DNA of 47,063 nt from positions 1-47,063 of the forward strand of contig JAKVJW010000022.1 in assembly GCA_022486815.1 (NCBI GenBank). The letters run 5' to 3'. The DNA is from Prevotella sp. (GTDB lineage: Bacteria; Bacteroidota; Bacteroidia; Bacteroidales; Bacteroidaceae). The translations under genes and the position numbers were made by a program. Shown here piece after piece: positions 1-9,503 of the stretch (its first letter is position 1; every line of letters starts with the position of its first letter). Under the pieces are notes generated by a model. It did not search any database. It saw only the letters and a program-made list of their open reading frames with translations, and was not told where the DNA came from.

Positions 1-18
1 CTTTTTCCTTCCGAAACT

Positions 19-102
19 ATGAAAAACACCGCGGTGGCTTGCCCAGCGGCCGGAGGCGCGAAGCCTCCGAAGAGCGATGTTTTTCTTGTTTCAATGCGTT
101 AG
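19..102 (+). repeat. G+C-rich nested inverted-repeat element before the HTCS gene
   Basis: This is a markedly G+C-rich patch in an A+T-rich surrounding. Outer arms GAAAAACA (21-28) and TGTTTTTC (78-85) are perfect complements, and an inner perfect 7-bp hairpin has arms CGGAGGC (51-57) and GCCTCCG (63-69) with a 5-nt loop. An ATG at 19 opens a 27-codon frame ending at TAG 100-102, but the hairpins probably explain the sequence better than a peptide does. It could be a dispersed intergenic repeat, the terminator region of an unseen upstream gene, or a structured leader for the HTCS gene. The sequence alone does not decide between these. Confidence 0.5.
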
Positions 103-156
103 CCTTTGCAAACATAGTAACTTTATTATCAAGTCTTAACCCAAAATATCTAATCG

Positions 157-3100
157 ATGAACATGTATAGTAATCTACAGAAAGCTATAGCAGCTAATAT
201 CTTAATGACACTTATCTTCTTAATACCTTCTGTATCAAAGGCCCAGATACTGTATAATTTTACTACATACAATTCTGAGAAAGGGTTTGCGCAAAAGGAT
301 GTTATGAAAATAATACAAGACCAATCAGGACAAATGTGGTTTGCAACATGGGACGGCCTATACAGATACGATGGATTCCAGTTTTATGATTATAAGGCCC
401 GCCCAGGAGATGGCATACGTTTGGAAAGTAACAGACTTGAGAACATCTGTAATGATAAATATTGCATTTGGATGAGAGGATATAATGGTAATATTTCTCT
501 TTTTAATAAAATATTACTCACAATAGATAACCTGCCATTCGAGAATTATGTGGCCCAGGATATGCAACCCTCCCTTTCTGGTGGTATCTGGATTAAAACG
601 ACAGATAACAGGCTTATCTTAGCGTCCATCGATTCCATGACACGAAAAGTCAAGATAAAGGTTCTTTTCAAGCCAAATCAATTACTTATTCATCGAGTTT
701 ATCAGGACCCATCAGGAAAACTATGGATACTCACGTCTAAAGGTATATGGTCATATAATCATAAGGTCATAAAGTTAGTCCGAGAAGGATTTGACTGTTT
801 TGATCTAATAAGACAACAAAGATATAACATTTTCTGCGGTACAGATGGCAGAGTTCTCATAATCAATCGAAAAGGTACTTTTATCAGCAAATTACCCACC
901 TTATCTACATTAACCTCTATCGTCAAACTGCCAAACGGGAATATGCTTATTTCCACAAAAGGTGACGGCCTCTTCGTAGTATCAAACAAGTTTACAGTAA
1001 TAAAACATTTTACAACATCCAATAGTCAACTGAATTCCAACCAGATTATTAATCTTAAAAGTGATACTCATCATGACATCTGGTTTTGTACAGGAAAGCC
1101 TGGTGTAATGAGGTATAATAGCACAAATAACAAATTATCATTATTGCAAATGAAAGGTGAATTCAGTATAGACCCTTCTATGTGGAAAAACGATGTAAAG
1201 ATCGTAGAAGACAGAAAAGGCAATACCTGGATTTCTCCTTCAGGAAACGGGCTTGCTTGGTTTGACAGAACTAATAATCGTCTAATCCCCTTTTTTGACG
1301 AAGATAAACAAAAGGAATGGACAGCTGAAAATGATGTCGTTGACATGTTTGTAGACAAACAAGATAATTTATGGTTCTGTGGTAAATACACAGGCCTGCA
1401 AAAAGCAACCTCAAATCAGCAACAATTTCACACACTTGATATGAAGAGCAATACAGAAAGTGGTCGTGATGTAAGAGGTATATTCCAAGACCGTGAAGGA
1501 AGGATATGGATTGGCGCAAAAAATGGTGTTATCAGTGTATTTGATCACTCTTTTAGATTTTTGGGCAATCTCGCCCATAATGGCAGAATCAGTAAGGGAA
1601 GCAATGACAATATAGCCCATGCCTACTGTTTTACAGAAGACAGAAATGGGACGATATGGATCGGGACAAAATACAAAGGCCTTCTGAAACTAACACCTAA
1701 AGGTGCATTAAATTATAATATCTCTCACTTCTTTTCAGAAAGAAAGCCTTATAGTCTTCCATGTAATGACATCTTTTCTATTTGTTTAGATCGGAATAAC
1801 CGACTATGGCTAGCAACTTTCGGTGGAGGGATATCCTATCTTTCCCTTAATGATCCGAAACATCGCTTTATTCATGCCGGAAACGAACTTAAAACCTATC
1901 CGATGGTATTCAACCGAACACGTTATATTACCTCGGATAACAAAAATCATATCTGGGTAGGAACTACTCATGGTCTGATTTGCTTCAATGAAAATTTTAA
2001 AGATCCAAAGCACATAAAATTCATAAGGTATGTTCGTGATCCAAATGATTCAACTTCATTAAGTTACAATGATGTCCTAGAAGTATTTTTCACTCATCAA
2101 GGAGGCATGTATGTCTGTACCTACGGGGGAGGATTTTGTCGTGTTGACTGGAAAGATATACACCATTTAAGATTCAAGCCTTTTACAATATCCAATGGAC
2201 TAAGAAGTGACATCATTTATTCGGTACAGGAGGACCTTGATAATAATTTATGGTTTGCAAGTGAGGATGGACTAATTAAGTTTTATCCAAAATCAGAAAG
2301 AATAGAGATATTCTCTTCGAGATTTTTTGAAAAGAATATATTCATTAATGAAGGTCAAGCTATACGTCTCGATAACGGCAGATTGCTATATCCTTTACGC
2401 AATCGATCAGTTATGTATTTCGATCCACTGAAAGTAAAAGTGAGTTCTTATATACCGCATATTATCTTTACACGATTTTATATTGGACAGACCGAGCAGT
2501 TGCCATCATCCGCCAAAGGTTCTATCTTGAGAAAAAACATCAATTATACTCAATCTATTGTACTCCCTTATAACAAAAACAGTATTAATGTGGAGTTCTC
2601 TGCTCTCGATTACAGAGATCCAGACAATATCAGTTATTCATATCAGTTAGTAGGGCTTGATAGAAGATGGAATATGATAGGCAATAGACATGATGCGATA
2701 TATAACAGTCTGCCACCGGGCAAATATATACTTCAAGTACGTTCAACCAATAGTGATGGAGTGTGGGTGAATAATTTACGTGAGATACATATTATTGTAA
2801 AACCTCCATTCTGGCAGACTGGATGGGCTATATTAATTTATCTTTCCATCATTATCATATCAACTTATATCCTTTTTACGATTCTACGATTAAGACAGAA
2901 AGTCAACATCGAACGAGAAATTTCAAATCTTAAGATGAAGTTCTTTACTGATATTTCACATGAAATAAGGACTCCATTGACATTAATATCCGGAAACATC
3001 AAAGAGATTATCCGTAAAGGCTTACCCGACAACAACTTAAAAGAAAGATTAAGGGTTGTAAACAAGAACTCTAACCGCCTGCTTAATCTGGTGAATCAAA

Positions 3101-4482
3101 TGTTAGATATACGTAAAATAGAAAGTGGTAAAATGAAATTGACACTTCAACGTGTTGACCTGGGCTTATTCATTAAAACCCTTATGGATAATTTTAAGAT
3201 TCTTGCCGCTGAACGTCAAATAGAGTTCACATTACAAAAGCCAGAATCACCTATAGTGATATGGGCTGATAACCAGAAACTAGATAAGATTATTTTTAAT
3301 TTACTGTCTAATGCATTCCGTTTTACACCGACAGGAAAACATATAGCCGTAACTCTGGAAAAATCCAATAATGGTGCTTTTATATCTGTCATGGATGATG
3401 GCAAAGGTATTTCGAGGGAGAATCAAAAGAAAATCTTTGAGATATTCAATTCAGACGATCAAGGAAGTTTGACACATCAATCTCACAGTGGCATTGGCCT
3501 TGCTTTGACCAAAGAACTTGTAGAGTTACATGGTGGGAAGATTAGTCTGAAAAGTGAATTAGGATCAGGCAGTACATTTATAGTCTATCTACCCCTAAAT
3601 GAACCTAGCAAGAATCCAAATGCGGACTATGTCGTTTCTGACAAAATCGCAGAATCAGCCAACTCCTTTGAGATTGAGAGCGATGAAAAACATCCAGAAA
3701 CCAAGAACAGAACGAACTCTTCTAATAACACTTTACTTATCGTTGAAGATAATATAGAAATGAGAGAGTTTATCTGTATGATCCTCCAGGAGGATTATAA
3801 CATACTTGAAGCAGAAAATGGGCTGAAAGGATTAAAGATGGCCTTGGAAAAGCAACCAGACCTGATAATATCTGATTATATGATGCCAATAATGGATGGT
3901 ATAGAAATGGTCAAGACACTTCGTTCCAACATGCAGACGAGTCATATACCTATTATCATCTTATCTGCTAAGACCGACGAAGAGAGTAAAATAAAAGGAT
4001 TTGATACAGGCGCGGATTCATACATTGAAAAACCTTTCAGTGCTGACATACTCAGAGCAAGAATAAATAATCTGATAGAAAGAAGAAAAAACCTTCAAAG
4101 AACATTTCTGCAAAAATACATTGAGAAAAAAGACAAGGTATTATCAACTGTAAATGAAGCTGATAAATTATTTATGGATAAACTGACAAAGATATTGGAG
4201 GAAAATATCAGCAATGATGCACTTAATGTTGATGATGTTGCTGCTATGATGGGAATTAGCCGTTCTGTATATTTCAAGAAATTAAAATCATTGACTGGTC
4301 TTGGCCCAAATGATTTTTTGAAAGGATTACGTATGCAACGTGCTGCAGAACTAATTGACAAAGGTCTGTATTGTAATTTTGATATCGCAACGATGGTAGG
4401 AATCGGAGATGCACACTATTTCAGTAAATGCTTCAAACAATATTTCGGCGTAACACCAACAGCTTGGAAGAAAAGGAAATAA
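157..4482 (+). CDS. Hybrid two-component system sensor/regulator (HTCS) of the pectin PUL
   Basis: One 1441-residue protein combines sensor kinase, response regulator and AraC-type DNA-binding parts. A signal peptide (about 1-30, ending SVSKAQ) precedes a periplasmic double-propeller made of repeats such as WFATWDGLYRYDG, IWIGAKNGV and LWLATFGGG (about 40-780), then a Y_Y_Y domain (about 804-881) and one membrane helix (890-912). The cytoplasmic part has the phospho-acceptor His935 in SHEIRTP, N box Asn1048/Asn1052, G boxes DDGKG (1080-1084) and GIGLA (1112-1116), a receiver with Asp1198, acceptor Asp1240 and Lys1292, and a C-terminal AraC helix-turn-helix (about 1340-1441). All catalytic residues look intact. 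HTCS proteins bind oligosaccharides released from a PUL's glycan and activate its susC/susD genes. The neighbouring esterases suggest a pectic ligand here, which is an inference. ATG 163 is an alternative start. Confidence 0.95.
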   Translation: MNMYSNLQKAIAANILMTLIFLIPSVSKAQILYNFTTYNSEKGFAQKDVMKIIQDQSGQMWFATWDGLYRYDGFQFYDYKARPGDGIRLESNRLENICNDKYCIWMRGYNGNISLFNKILLTIDNLPFENYVAQDMQPSLSGGIWIKTTDNRLILASIDSMTRKVKIKVLFKPNQLLIHRVYQDPSGKLWILTSKGIWSYNHKVIKLVREGFDCFDLIRQQRYNIFCGTDGRVLIINRKGTFISKLPTLSTLTSIVKLPNGNMLISTKGDGLFVVSNKFTVIKHFTTSNSQLNSNQIINLKSDTHHDIWFCTGKPGVMRYNSTNNKLSLLQMKGEFSIDPSMWKNDVKIVEDRKGNTWISPSGNGLAWFDRTNNRLIPFFDEDKQKEWTAENDVVDMFVDKQDNLWFCGKYTGLQKATSNQQQFHTLDMKSNTESGRDVRGIFQDREGRIWIGAKNGVISVFDHSFRFLGNLAHNGRISKGSNDNIAHAYCFTEDRNGTIWIGTKYKGLLKLTPKGALNYNISHFFSERKPYSLPCNDIFSICLDRNNRLWLATFGGGISYLSLNDPKHRFIHAGNELKTYPMVFNRTRYITSDNKNHIWVGTTHGLICFNENFKDPKHIKFIRYVRDPNDSTSLSYNDVLEVFFTHQGGMYVCTYGGGFCRVDWKDIHHLRFKPFTISNGLRSDIIYSVQEDLDNNLWFASEDGLIKFYPKSERIEIFSSRFFEKNIFINEGQAIRLDNGRLLYPLRNRSVMYFDPLKVKVSSYIPHIIFTRFYIGQTEQLPSSAKGSILRKNINYTQSIVLPYNKNSINVEFSALDYRDPDNISYSYQLVGLDRRWNMIGNRHDAIYNSLPPGKYILQVRSTNSDGVWVNNLREIHIIVKPPFWQTGWAILIYLSIIIISTYILFTILRLRQKVNIEREISNLKMKFFTDISHEIRTPLTLISGNIKEIIRKGLPDNNLKERLRVVNKNSNRLLNLVNQMLDIRKIESGKMKLTLQRVDLGLFIKTLMDNFKILAAERQIEFTLQKPESPIVIWADNQKLDKIIFNLLSNAFRFTPTGKHIAVTLEKSNNGAFISVMDDGKGISRENQKKIFEIFNSDDQGSLTHQSHSGIGLALTKELVELHGGKISLKSELGSGSTFIVYLPLNEPSKNPNADYVVSDKIAESANSFEIESDEKHPETKNRTNSSNNTLLIVEDNIEMREFICMILQEDYNILEAENGLKGLKMALEKQPDLIISDYMMPIMDGIEMVKTLRSNMQTSHIPIIILSAKTDEESKIKGFDTGADSYIEKPFSADILRARINNLIERRKNLQRTFLQKYIEKKDKVLSTVNEADKLFMDKLTKILEENISNDALNVDDVAAMMGISRSVYFKKLKSLTGLGPNDFLKGLRMQRAAELIDKGLYCNFDIATMVGIGDAHYFSKCFKQYFGVTPTAWKKRK

Positions 4483-4559
4483 GATAATGAGCAATTTTAA
4501 TAGGTTAAACCAAATATCTTGCTATTAAAGCACATCAGGACCTTGCTGATAAAAAGAAA

Positions 4560-4645
4560 AGAAAATTGTGCATTAAGCAATCCAAGTAACCTTAACGACA
4601 TCATCTTGTCCGGTTATTATGGACCAACGAAATGCACAATTTTCT
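4560..4645. terminator. 15-bp inverted repeat between convergent HTCS and susD, probable terminator
   Basis: Arms AGAAAATTGTGCATT (4560-4574) and AATGCACAATTTTCT (4631-4645) are perfect complements around a 56-nt loop. The loop holds a second weaker stem (AGTAACC 4585-4591 with GGTTATT 4612-4618, one G-U pair). Read on the - strand the stem is followed by TTTTCTTTTT, as expected for termination of the susC/susD transcript. On the + strand only a short A/T stretch follows. The large loop is unusual for an intrinsic terminator, so a small mobile-element remnant remains possible. Confidence 0.5.
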
Positions 4646-4682
4646 ATAATTATTAAAAACTATCTATGTGGATTCCCCAATA

Positions 4683-6221
4683 CTAATAATTAGGATTCTG
4701 CTTAAGAGCAGGGTTAGCATTGATCTGTTTGGCAGGTATTGGATAGATATCGCGCCATTTTTCAGTATTGCCATCTGAATAGAATGTTTTTTCTGTAAAA
4801 TACGAACCAAAGCGTATCATATCCCTACGACGTTGGTTCTCCCAGATGAATTCTCGAGCCCGCTCTTTTTCTATCCTATCCAAGGACAGACTCTTCCAAT
4901 CCGGACAATTACTACGTTCTCTGACTTGGTTTACCAGTCTTAATGCTTCATCAGTATTTTTGCTCAAACGGAATAAAGCTTCTGCCTTCATCAAGAGAAC
5001 ATTGGAGTATCGCTCTGCAACATAGTCATTATCGGCATTAGAACCAGAAAAAGTTGCTCCTACCGGAGAATACTTCAGTACACGATAACCTTCCCAGTTC
5101 TGAGCAGCTGTTTTTGATTTCAATGATGTAAGAACGAGTTGCTGGTCACCGGCTATATCAGGATTATCAATAGGTGTGCCATCCAGATAATATTGAGGGC
5201 CATACTCCAACAGATTCAGACGGTCATCTGAGGGATCATTGTACCAATTAAGAGCTTCATCGGAGAAGCAATAACCACAGGCAGGAGCAAAAGGAAGATT
5301 ATATTTCTTCTTATCAACTGCATGTTGAGTATAAAGAATAAATTGATTACCGTCTACATTTTTAGTAGGATCAACTGAAAAAGCAATAATTACCTCAGGA
5401 CATTTTCCTTCATTTGTAGAACGGAAACAATCCCCCACATGGGCTGCCAAAGAATATGCCCCACTATTTATAACTTTATCACACATTGTGATTACATCTT
5501 CCCAATGAGCAGTACCGGTATATACTTCAGCATTCAGATAAACAGACGCTAAAAGCGTATAGACAGCTTCCTTTGTCAAACGTGGATAATAGGAAGCAGT
5601 CACATCTTTGGCTGATGGAAGATCCTTTGCAGCAGCAAGAAATTCATCAACAATAAACTTATAGACATCTGAACGGGCTGTTGTTTTAGGCATATTACCG
5701 GCATCAGGACGAGCATCCGTAAATACAGGTACATTTCCGAAATAATCCATAGCATAATAATATTCATAAGCACGTAAAGCTCTTGTTTCCGCAATAGGTC
5801 CCTTCAAGGTATTGGCTACAGGAGAAGACTGCATTGCTTCCAGAACAGCATTATCTGCACCAATACCAGGGAAGATATATGTATTCCAGCAAGTATTAAG
5901 TCTATCATTGTCTGGTGTGCATTTATGCTCCATTATCTGATTGACATATTCATCATACCATCCTCCATTAGCCCGACCGGGGCAATAAAGTTCATCTGTG
6001 CCATATTCTCCGATTCTCCAACCATCACCTCCAGCACGACTCATATAAGCCATATACTCATAACACCCTGCTAATGAAGATAATGCCTCCTCTTCCGTCT
6101 TATAATAGTTCTGAGGAGTCAAGCGACCATAAAGTTCCTCATCAAGGTTTGTACAACTGGACAATATTAAACCTCCTAGAATCAGAATAGTCACATTTCT
6201 AAATATTCTATTTATTTTCAT
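4683..6221 (-). CDS. SusD-family glycan-binding lipoprotein (pair 1)
   Basis: This is an outer-surface lipoprotein that captures oligosaccharide and lids its SusC partner. The 512-residue product has a lipoprotein signal ending LSSC with Cys23 as the lipidation site, a TPR-rich SusD/RagB fold (for example residues beginning NYYKTEEEALSSLAGCYEYM), the family-typical late segment ERAREFIWENQRRRDMIRFG, and the usual C terminus of the type YPIPAKQIN...QNPNY. The frame is open upstream to 6263, but that would overlap the end of susC. ATG 6219-6221, starting MKINRIFRN, gives a proper signal peptide and a 19-nt gap after susC, so it is taken as the start. It is cotranscribed with the upstream susC. 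Substrate cannot be read from the sequence; pectic fragments are inferred from the neighbours. Confidence 0.93.
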   Translation of the reverse strand: MKINRIFRNVTILILGGLILSSCTNLDEELYGRLTPQNYYKTEEEALSSLAGCYEYMAYMSRAGGDGWRIGEYGTDELYCPGRANGGWYDEYVNQIMEHKCTPDNDRLNTCWNTYIFPGIGADNAVLEAMQSSPVANTLKGPIAETRALRAYEYYYAMDYFGNVPVFTDARPDAGNMPKTTARSDVYKFIVDEFLAAAKDLPSAKDVTASYYPRLTKEAVYTLLASVYLNAEVYTGTAHWEDVITMCDKVINSGAYSLAAHVGDCFRSTNEGKCPEVIIAFSVDPTKNVDGNQFILYTQHAVDKKKYNLPFAPACGYCFSDEALNWYNDPSDDRLNLLEYGPQYYLDGTPIDNPDIAGDQQLVLTSLKSKTAAQNWEGYRVLKYSPVGATFSGSNADNDYVAERYSNVLLMKAEALFRLSKNTDEALRLVNQVRERSNCPDWKSLSLDRIEKERAREFIWENQRRRDMIRFGSYFTEKTFYSDGNTEKWRDIYPIPAKQINANPALKQNPNY

Positions 6222-6240
6222 ATTCGTAAGATTTAGTTGG

Positions 6241-9228
6241 TTAAAATGTAACATTGATACCAAAAAGGAAAGTACGTGAACGAGGATAACTTAAGTAATC
6301 AACTCCTAATATAGAACTTCCCTTTCCGGATGTATCCGTATTTACTTCTGGATCTAATCCGCTATAGCCTGAAATACAAAAGAGATTCTGACCAGTAACA
6401 TAAACGTGTGCATGAGTAATCTTTAAAGCAGGAACCGCAAAATCATATCCTATAGTCATGTTATCAAGCCGGAAGAAAGAACCATCCTCAATAAATTGTG
6501 ATGAATATGTTTTGGCCTGATTGACAGATATTCCTTTCGTAAGTGCAGAAGCCAGGACATTACGACCAGGAAGACTATTAAGATACATAAAATTATTTGC
6601 CGTATTATTATATACATCATTACCCTGACTACCTCTGAAATCAAGAGAAAGACTCCATTTCTTATAGTGAAAACTCGTAGCGATAGCATAAGTGAAATCA
6701 GGCTGTGCGCAACCTATAATTTCAGACTTACCACCATTAGCATATTGTTCCATGCCATTTTTATCTACTCCGGTAAATCGTTTGCCATAGAATGTACCAA
6801 GAGGATGCCCAACCATAATAAGTTGAGAATACTGGCCTGATAATCCTTGCCCGTTACAGGGAGCCCATAACACATTATCACCAGACCATTTATTATTAGA
6901 AAGACTTGTGAGCTTATTGCTGTTTGTCGCGAAATTGACATTGGCATCCCACATAAAGTTCTTCTTCTGAATAATATTATACCCAAGTTCAATCTCTAAA
7001 CCTGTATTGCGGACAGAACCTACATTCGCAAGTTGGGTTGTAATAAGAGATGGTGAAGGTACTGCTACGGAAAGTAAGAGATCTTTTGTCTTTTTATAAT
7101 ACCAATCTACAGTACCTCGTAAACGATTATTAAAGAAGCCAAAATCAAGACCAATATCTGTCTGTGAGGTAGACTCCCACTTTAAGTCAGGATTTGCATA
7201 TTGTTGCGGCAAGACTACAGTTTTCTTTTCACCCCCAAAAATATATCCCCATGGATAAGCACTTAAAGTCGATATGGCATTATAGTTACCTATTTCTTGA
7301 TTACCGGTAATACCCCAACTGGCACGCAATTTTAGATTTGAGATAGCCTTAACATGAAAGAATGGCTCTTCTGTAATACGCCATGAAGCAGCAAATGAAG
7401 GGAATGTACCCCATTTATGATTTGCACCAAAACGGCTAGAACCATCATGACGAACAGTTGCAGTAAAGAGGTAACGATCAGCATAACTATAGTTTAGACG
7501 TCCATAAAAAGATATCAGTTTGTTGCTTTCAGCATAACTCGTCTGACTTTCTATAGTACTGGCTGCAGCTATATTATACCATTTGAAATCATCTGTAAGG
7601 AAACCATAAGCAGAAGTATTGAAACCTTCATCCCAAAAATACTGGTAAGAATAGCCCGCCATTGCATCAATATTGTGTTTGCCGAACTTTTGATCATATT
7701 TTAGGATCGTATCTAAAAGTTTGGAGTAGTCTTTCAATCGCTGAATAGTAACACGTCCACCATCACCTTCACCTAGTAAGTTGCTCTTGCAAATATAGGC
7801 ATTACGATCTTGATCATTGTTGGTATAACCTAGATTAACTTCAAATGTAAATGGTTTATAGAAATTCCAATCTGCTTTCAAGTTACCTATAAAACGTTTA
7901 TTGATCCTTTTATCTGTAAGTTCACTTATATAGGATAATGGCTGTACACGATAAGGACGGACATCATTAAAATCACCATCTGGTGTATAGACAGGTAATG
8001 TAGGATTAAAAACATAAGCTTCATAAAGCATACTTGATCCCATCTCACTACCTACTGTACTGGATGTCGGAGCCTGATCAGCATGAGTTTCCCCATAGCT
8101 CATGTTTAGAACGAATTTCAGTTTACCGTCAAGCGCAGAATGATTAATATTAACACGGCCATTATAATTTTTCTGACCTGAGCCACGCATGATACCATTT
8201 TGATCAGTATAGTTAAGAGATGCACGATAATTCGTATATTCACCCCCACTCATAAAAGAGAGATAATGACTTTGCTGAAGTGCTGTTCTGAGTATTTCAT
8301 CCTGCCAATTATGGCTCTCACCCCCATCATTGATGGAAAGATTCATATCTTTACATGCCTGACGATACTGATCAGCACTAAGCATATCAAGTTTCTTTGC
8401 ACTAGTGCTGAAACCAACGCTATATCCATAATTAAGTTGCTGAACGCCAGCCTTGCCTTTCTTCGTTGTAATCATAATAACGCCATTGGCACCACGACTT
8501 CCATAAATAGCAGTAGCAGAAGCATCTTTCAAGACATCAATTGACTCTATATCATTTGGATTAAGAAGAGAAAGCGGATTAGCGGTTTCCTGATCAAAAT
8601 AGTTGTTAGTATATGTACTGATGTTTGACTGACTGCTACCAGCTGCAGCATCTATTGGAACACCATCAATAACATATAAAGGTTCATTACTTGCATTAAC
8701 CGACGTACCACCTCTGACACGAATAGTTGTGGAACCACCTGGTTTACCGGAATTCTGTGATATATTTACACCCGCGAAAGCCCCTTGCATCAGTTGTTGT
8801 GCCGAAAGATCATTACCAGATTTGAAATCCTCAGACTTTAATTGTGATACAGAACCTGTAAGATCACTCTTTTTCATAGTACCATATCCTACAACTACAA
8901 CTTCGTCAAGATTTTTAGAATTAATTTTGAGTTGAATATCAATTTTACTATCATTCCCTACCATTCGCTCGGTAGTTTCAAAACCCACATAAGAATATAC
9001 AAGGATTGTACCTGCAGATGTAACATTAATAGAATAATGACCATTAAGATCAGTTACCGTTCCCAGTTTCGAATTACCTTTAACCTGAACCGTGACACCA
9101 ATAAGAGGTTCATTACCATCTGTCACAATACCAGAAACCGTCTTCCCCTGTGCCATAATATCTTGTACGATAAAAATCATTAATAAAAGACATAACATGC
9201 GTAGGCATAAGTTAAATTTTTCCTTCAT
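6241..9228 (-). CDS. SusC-family TonB-dependent oligosaccharide transporter (pair 1)
   Basis: This 995-residue outer-membrane transporter partners with the SusD just downstream. It has a signal peptide cleaved near residue 26 (DIMAQ/GK), a carboxypeptidase-regulatory-like beta-sandwich (about 30-100), the SusC signature NLDEVVVVGYG (106-116), a plug domain with LYVIDGVPID, and a long C-terminal beta-barrel ending in an aromatic-terminated strand (FGINVTF). It is transcribed leftward from the shared control region with the divergent pectin methylesterase gene. It lacks the acidic calcium-type loops seen in the second SusC of the locus, suggesting that the two pairs may take different fragments. 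SusC transporters import TonB-dependently into the periplasm; the cargo is inferred to be pectic. Confidence 0.95.
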   Translation of the reverse strand: MKEKFNLCLRMLCLLLMIFIVQDIMAQGKTVSGIVTDGNEPLIGVTVQVKGNSKLGTVTDLNGHYSINVTSAGTILVYSYVGFETTERMVGNDSKIDIQLKINSKNLDEVVVVGYGTMKKSDLTGSVSQLKSEDFKSGNDLSAQQLMQGAFAGVNISQNSGKPGGSTTIRVRGGTSVNASNEPLYVIDGVPIDAAAGSSQSNISTYTNNYFDQETANPLSLLNPNDIESIDVLKDASATAIYGSRGANGVIMITTKKGKAGVQQLNYGYSVGFSTSAKKLDMLSADQYRQACKDMNLSINDGGESHNWQDEILRTALQQSHYLSFMSGGEYTNYRASLNYTDQNGIMRGSGQKNYNGRVNINHSALDGKLKFVLNMSYGETHADQAPTSSTVGSEMGSSMLYEAYVFNPTLPVYTPDGDFNDVRPYRVQPLSYISELTDKRINKRFIGNLKADWNFYKPFTFEVNLGYTNNDQDRNAYICKSNLLGEGDGGRVTIQRLKDYSKLLDTILKYDQKFGKHNIDAMAGYSYQYFWDEGFNTSAYGFLTDDFKWYNIAAASTIESQTSYAESNKLISFYGRLNYSYADRYLFTATVRHDGSSRFGANHKWGTFPSFAASWRITEEPFFHVKAISNLKLRASWGITGNQEIGNYNAISTLSAYPWGYIFGGEKKTVVLPQQYANPDLKWESTSQTDIGLDFGFFNNRLRGTVDWYYKKTKDLLLSVAVPSPSLITTQLANVGSVRNTGLEIELGYNIIQKKNFMWDANVNFATNSNKLTSLSNNKWSGDNVLWAPCNGQGLSGQYSQLIMVGHPLGTFYGKRFTGVDKNGMEQYANGGKSEIIGCAQPDFTYAIATSFHYKKWSLSLDFRGSQGNDVYNNTANNFMYLNSLPGRNVLASALTKGISVNQAKTYSSQFIEDGSFFRLDNMTIGYDFAVPALKITHAHVYVTGQNLFCISGYSGLDPEVNTDTSGKGSSILGVDYLSYPRSRTFLFGINVTF

Positions 9229-9307
9229 AAGCTATAAATTTGTGTGTTTAATTTTATTGTTTTAGGATTATTAAAAATGTGATATACAAAAATTCGATAT
9301 TCTAATG

Positions 9308-9340
9308 TGTACAAAAGTATGTACAATTGTTAATATCAAA
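9308..9340 (-). promoter_or_regulatory. Probable susC1 promoter with twin TGTACA boxes
   Basis: On the - strand a Bacteroidetes -7 element TACTTTTG (9312-9319) lies 17 nt after a TTTG (9337-9340), somewhat closer than the usual 19-21. Two TGTACA hexamers (9308-9313 and 9320-9325) overlap and flank the -7 element with 12-bp periodicity. Such paired boxes would suit binding of an AraC-type regulator, but that is an inference. The predicted transcript has a leader of roughly 80 nt. Confidence 0.5.
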
Positions 9341-9468
9341 GGGCAAAAATCGATTTTTAAAGTTAAAAAAAAGTTCAAAGATTTGCCTAAGGGTATCAAA
9401 GCATAAAGTAAAAACGATTTTTTTATCTTTTCAACCATTTTTTACCCCTGATTAAGACTAAATATAAT

Positions 9469-9476
9469 TATTTTTG
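9469..9476 (+). promoter_or_regulatory. Probable -7 promoter element of the pectin methylesterase unit
   Basis: TATTTTTG matches TAnnTTTG and lies 27 nt before ATG 9504, predicting a leader of about 20 nt. No convincing TTTG is seen 19-21 nt upstream, as is common for activator-dependent promoters. The position also argues against the upstream TTG (9474) being the translation start. Confidence 0.5.
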
Positions 9477-9503
9477 TATCATCAAATAAAATCACTAATC
9501 AAT

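Noticed and set aside
8200..8544. 114-codon + strand frame opposite susC1, and neighbours at 8729-9183
   Set aside because: They lie antisense within an intact SusC gene, with no signature or start context; shadows of the real frame.
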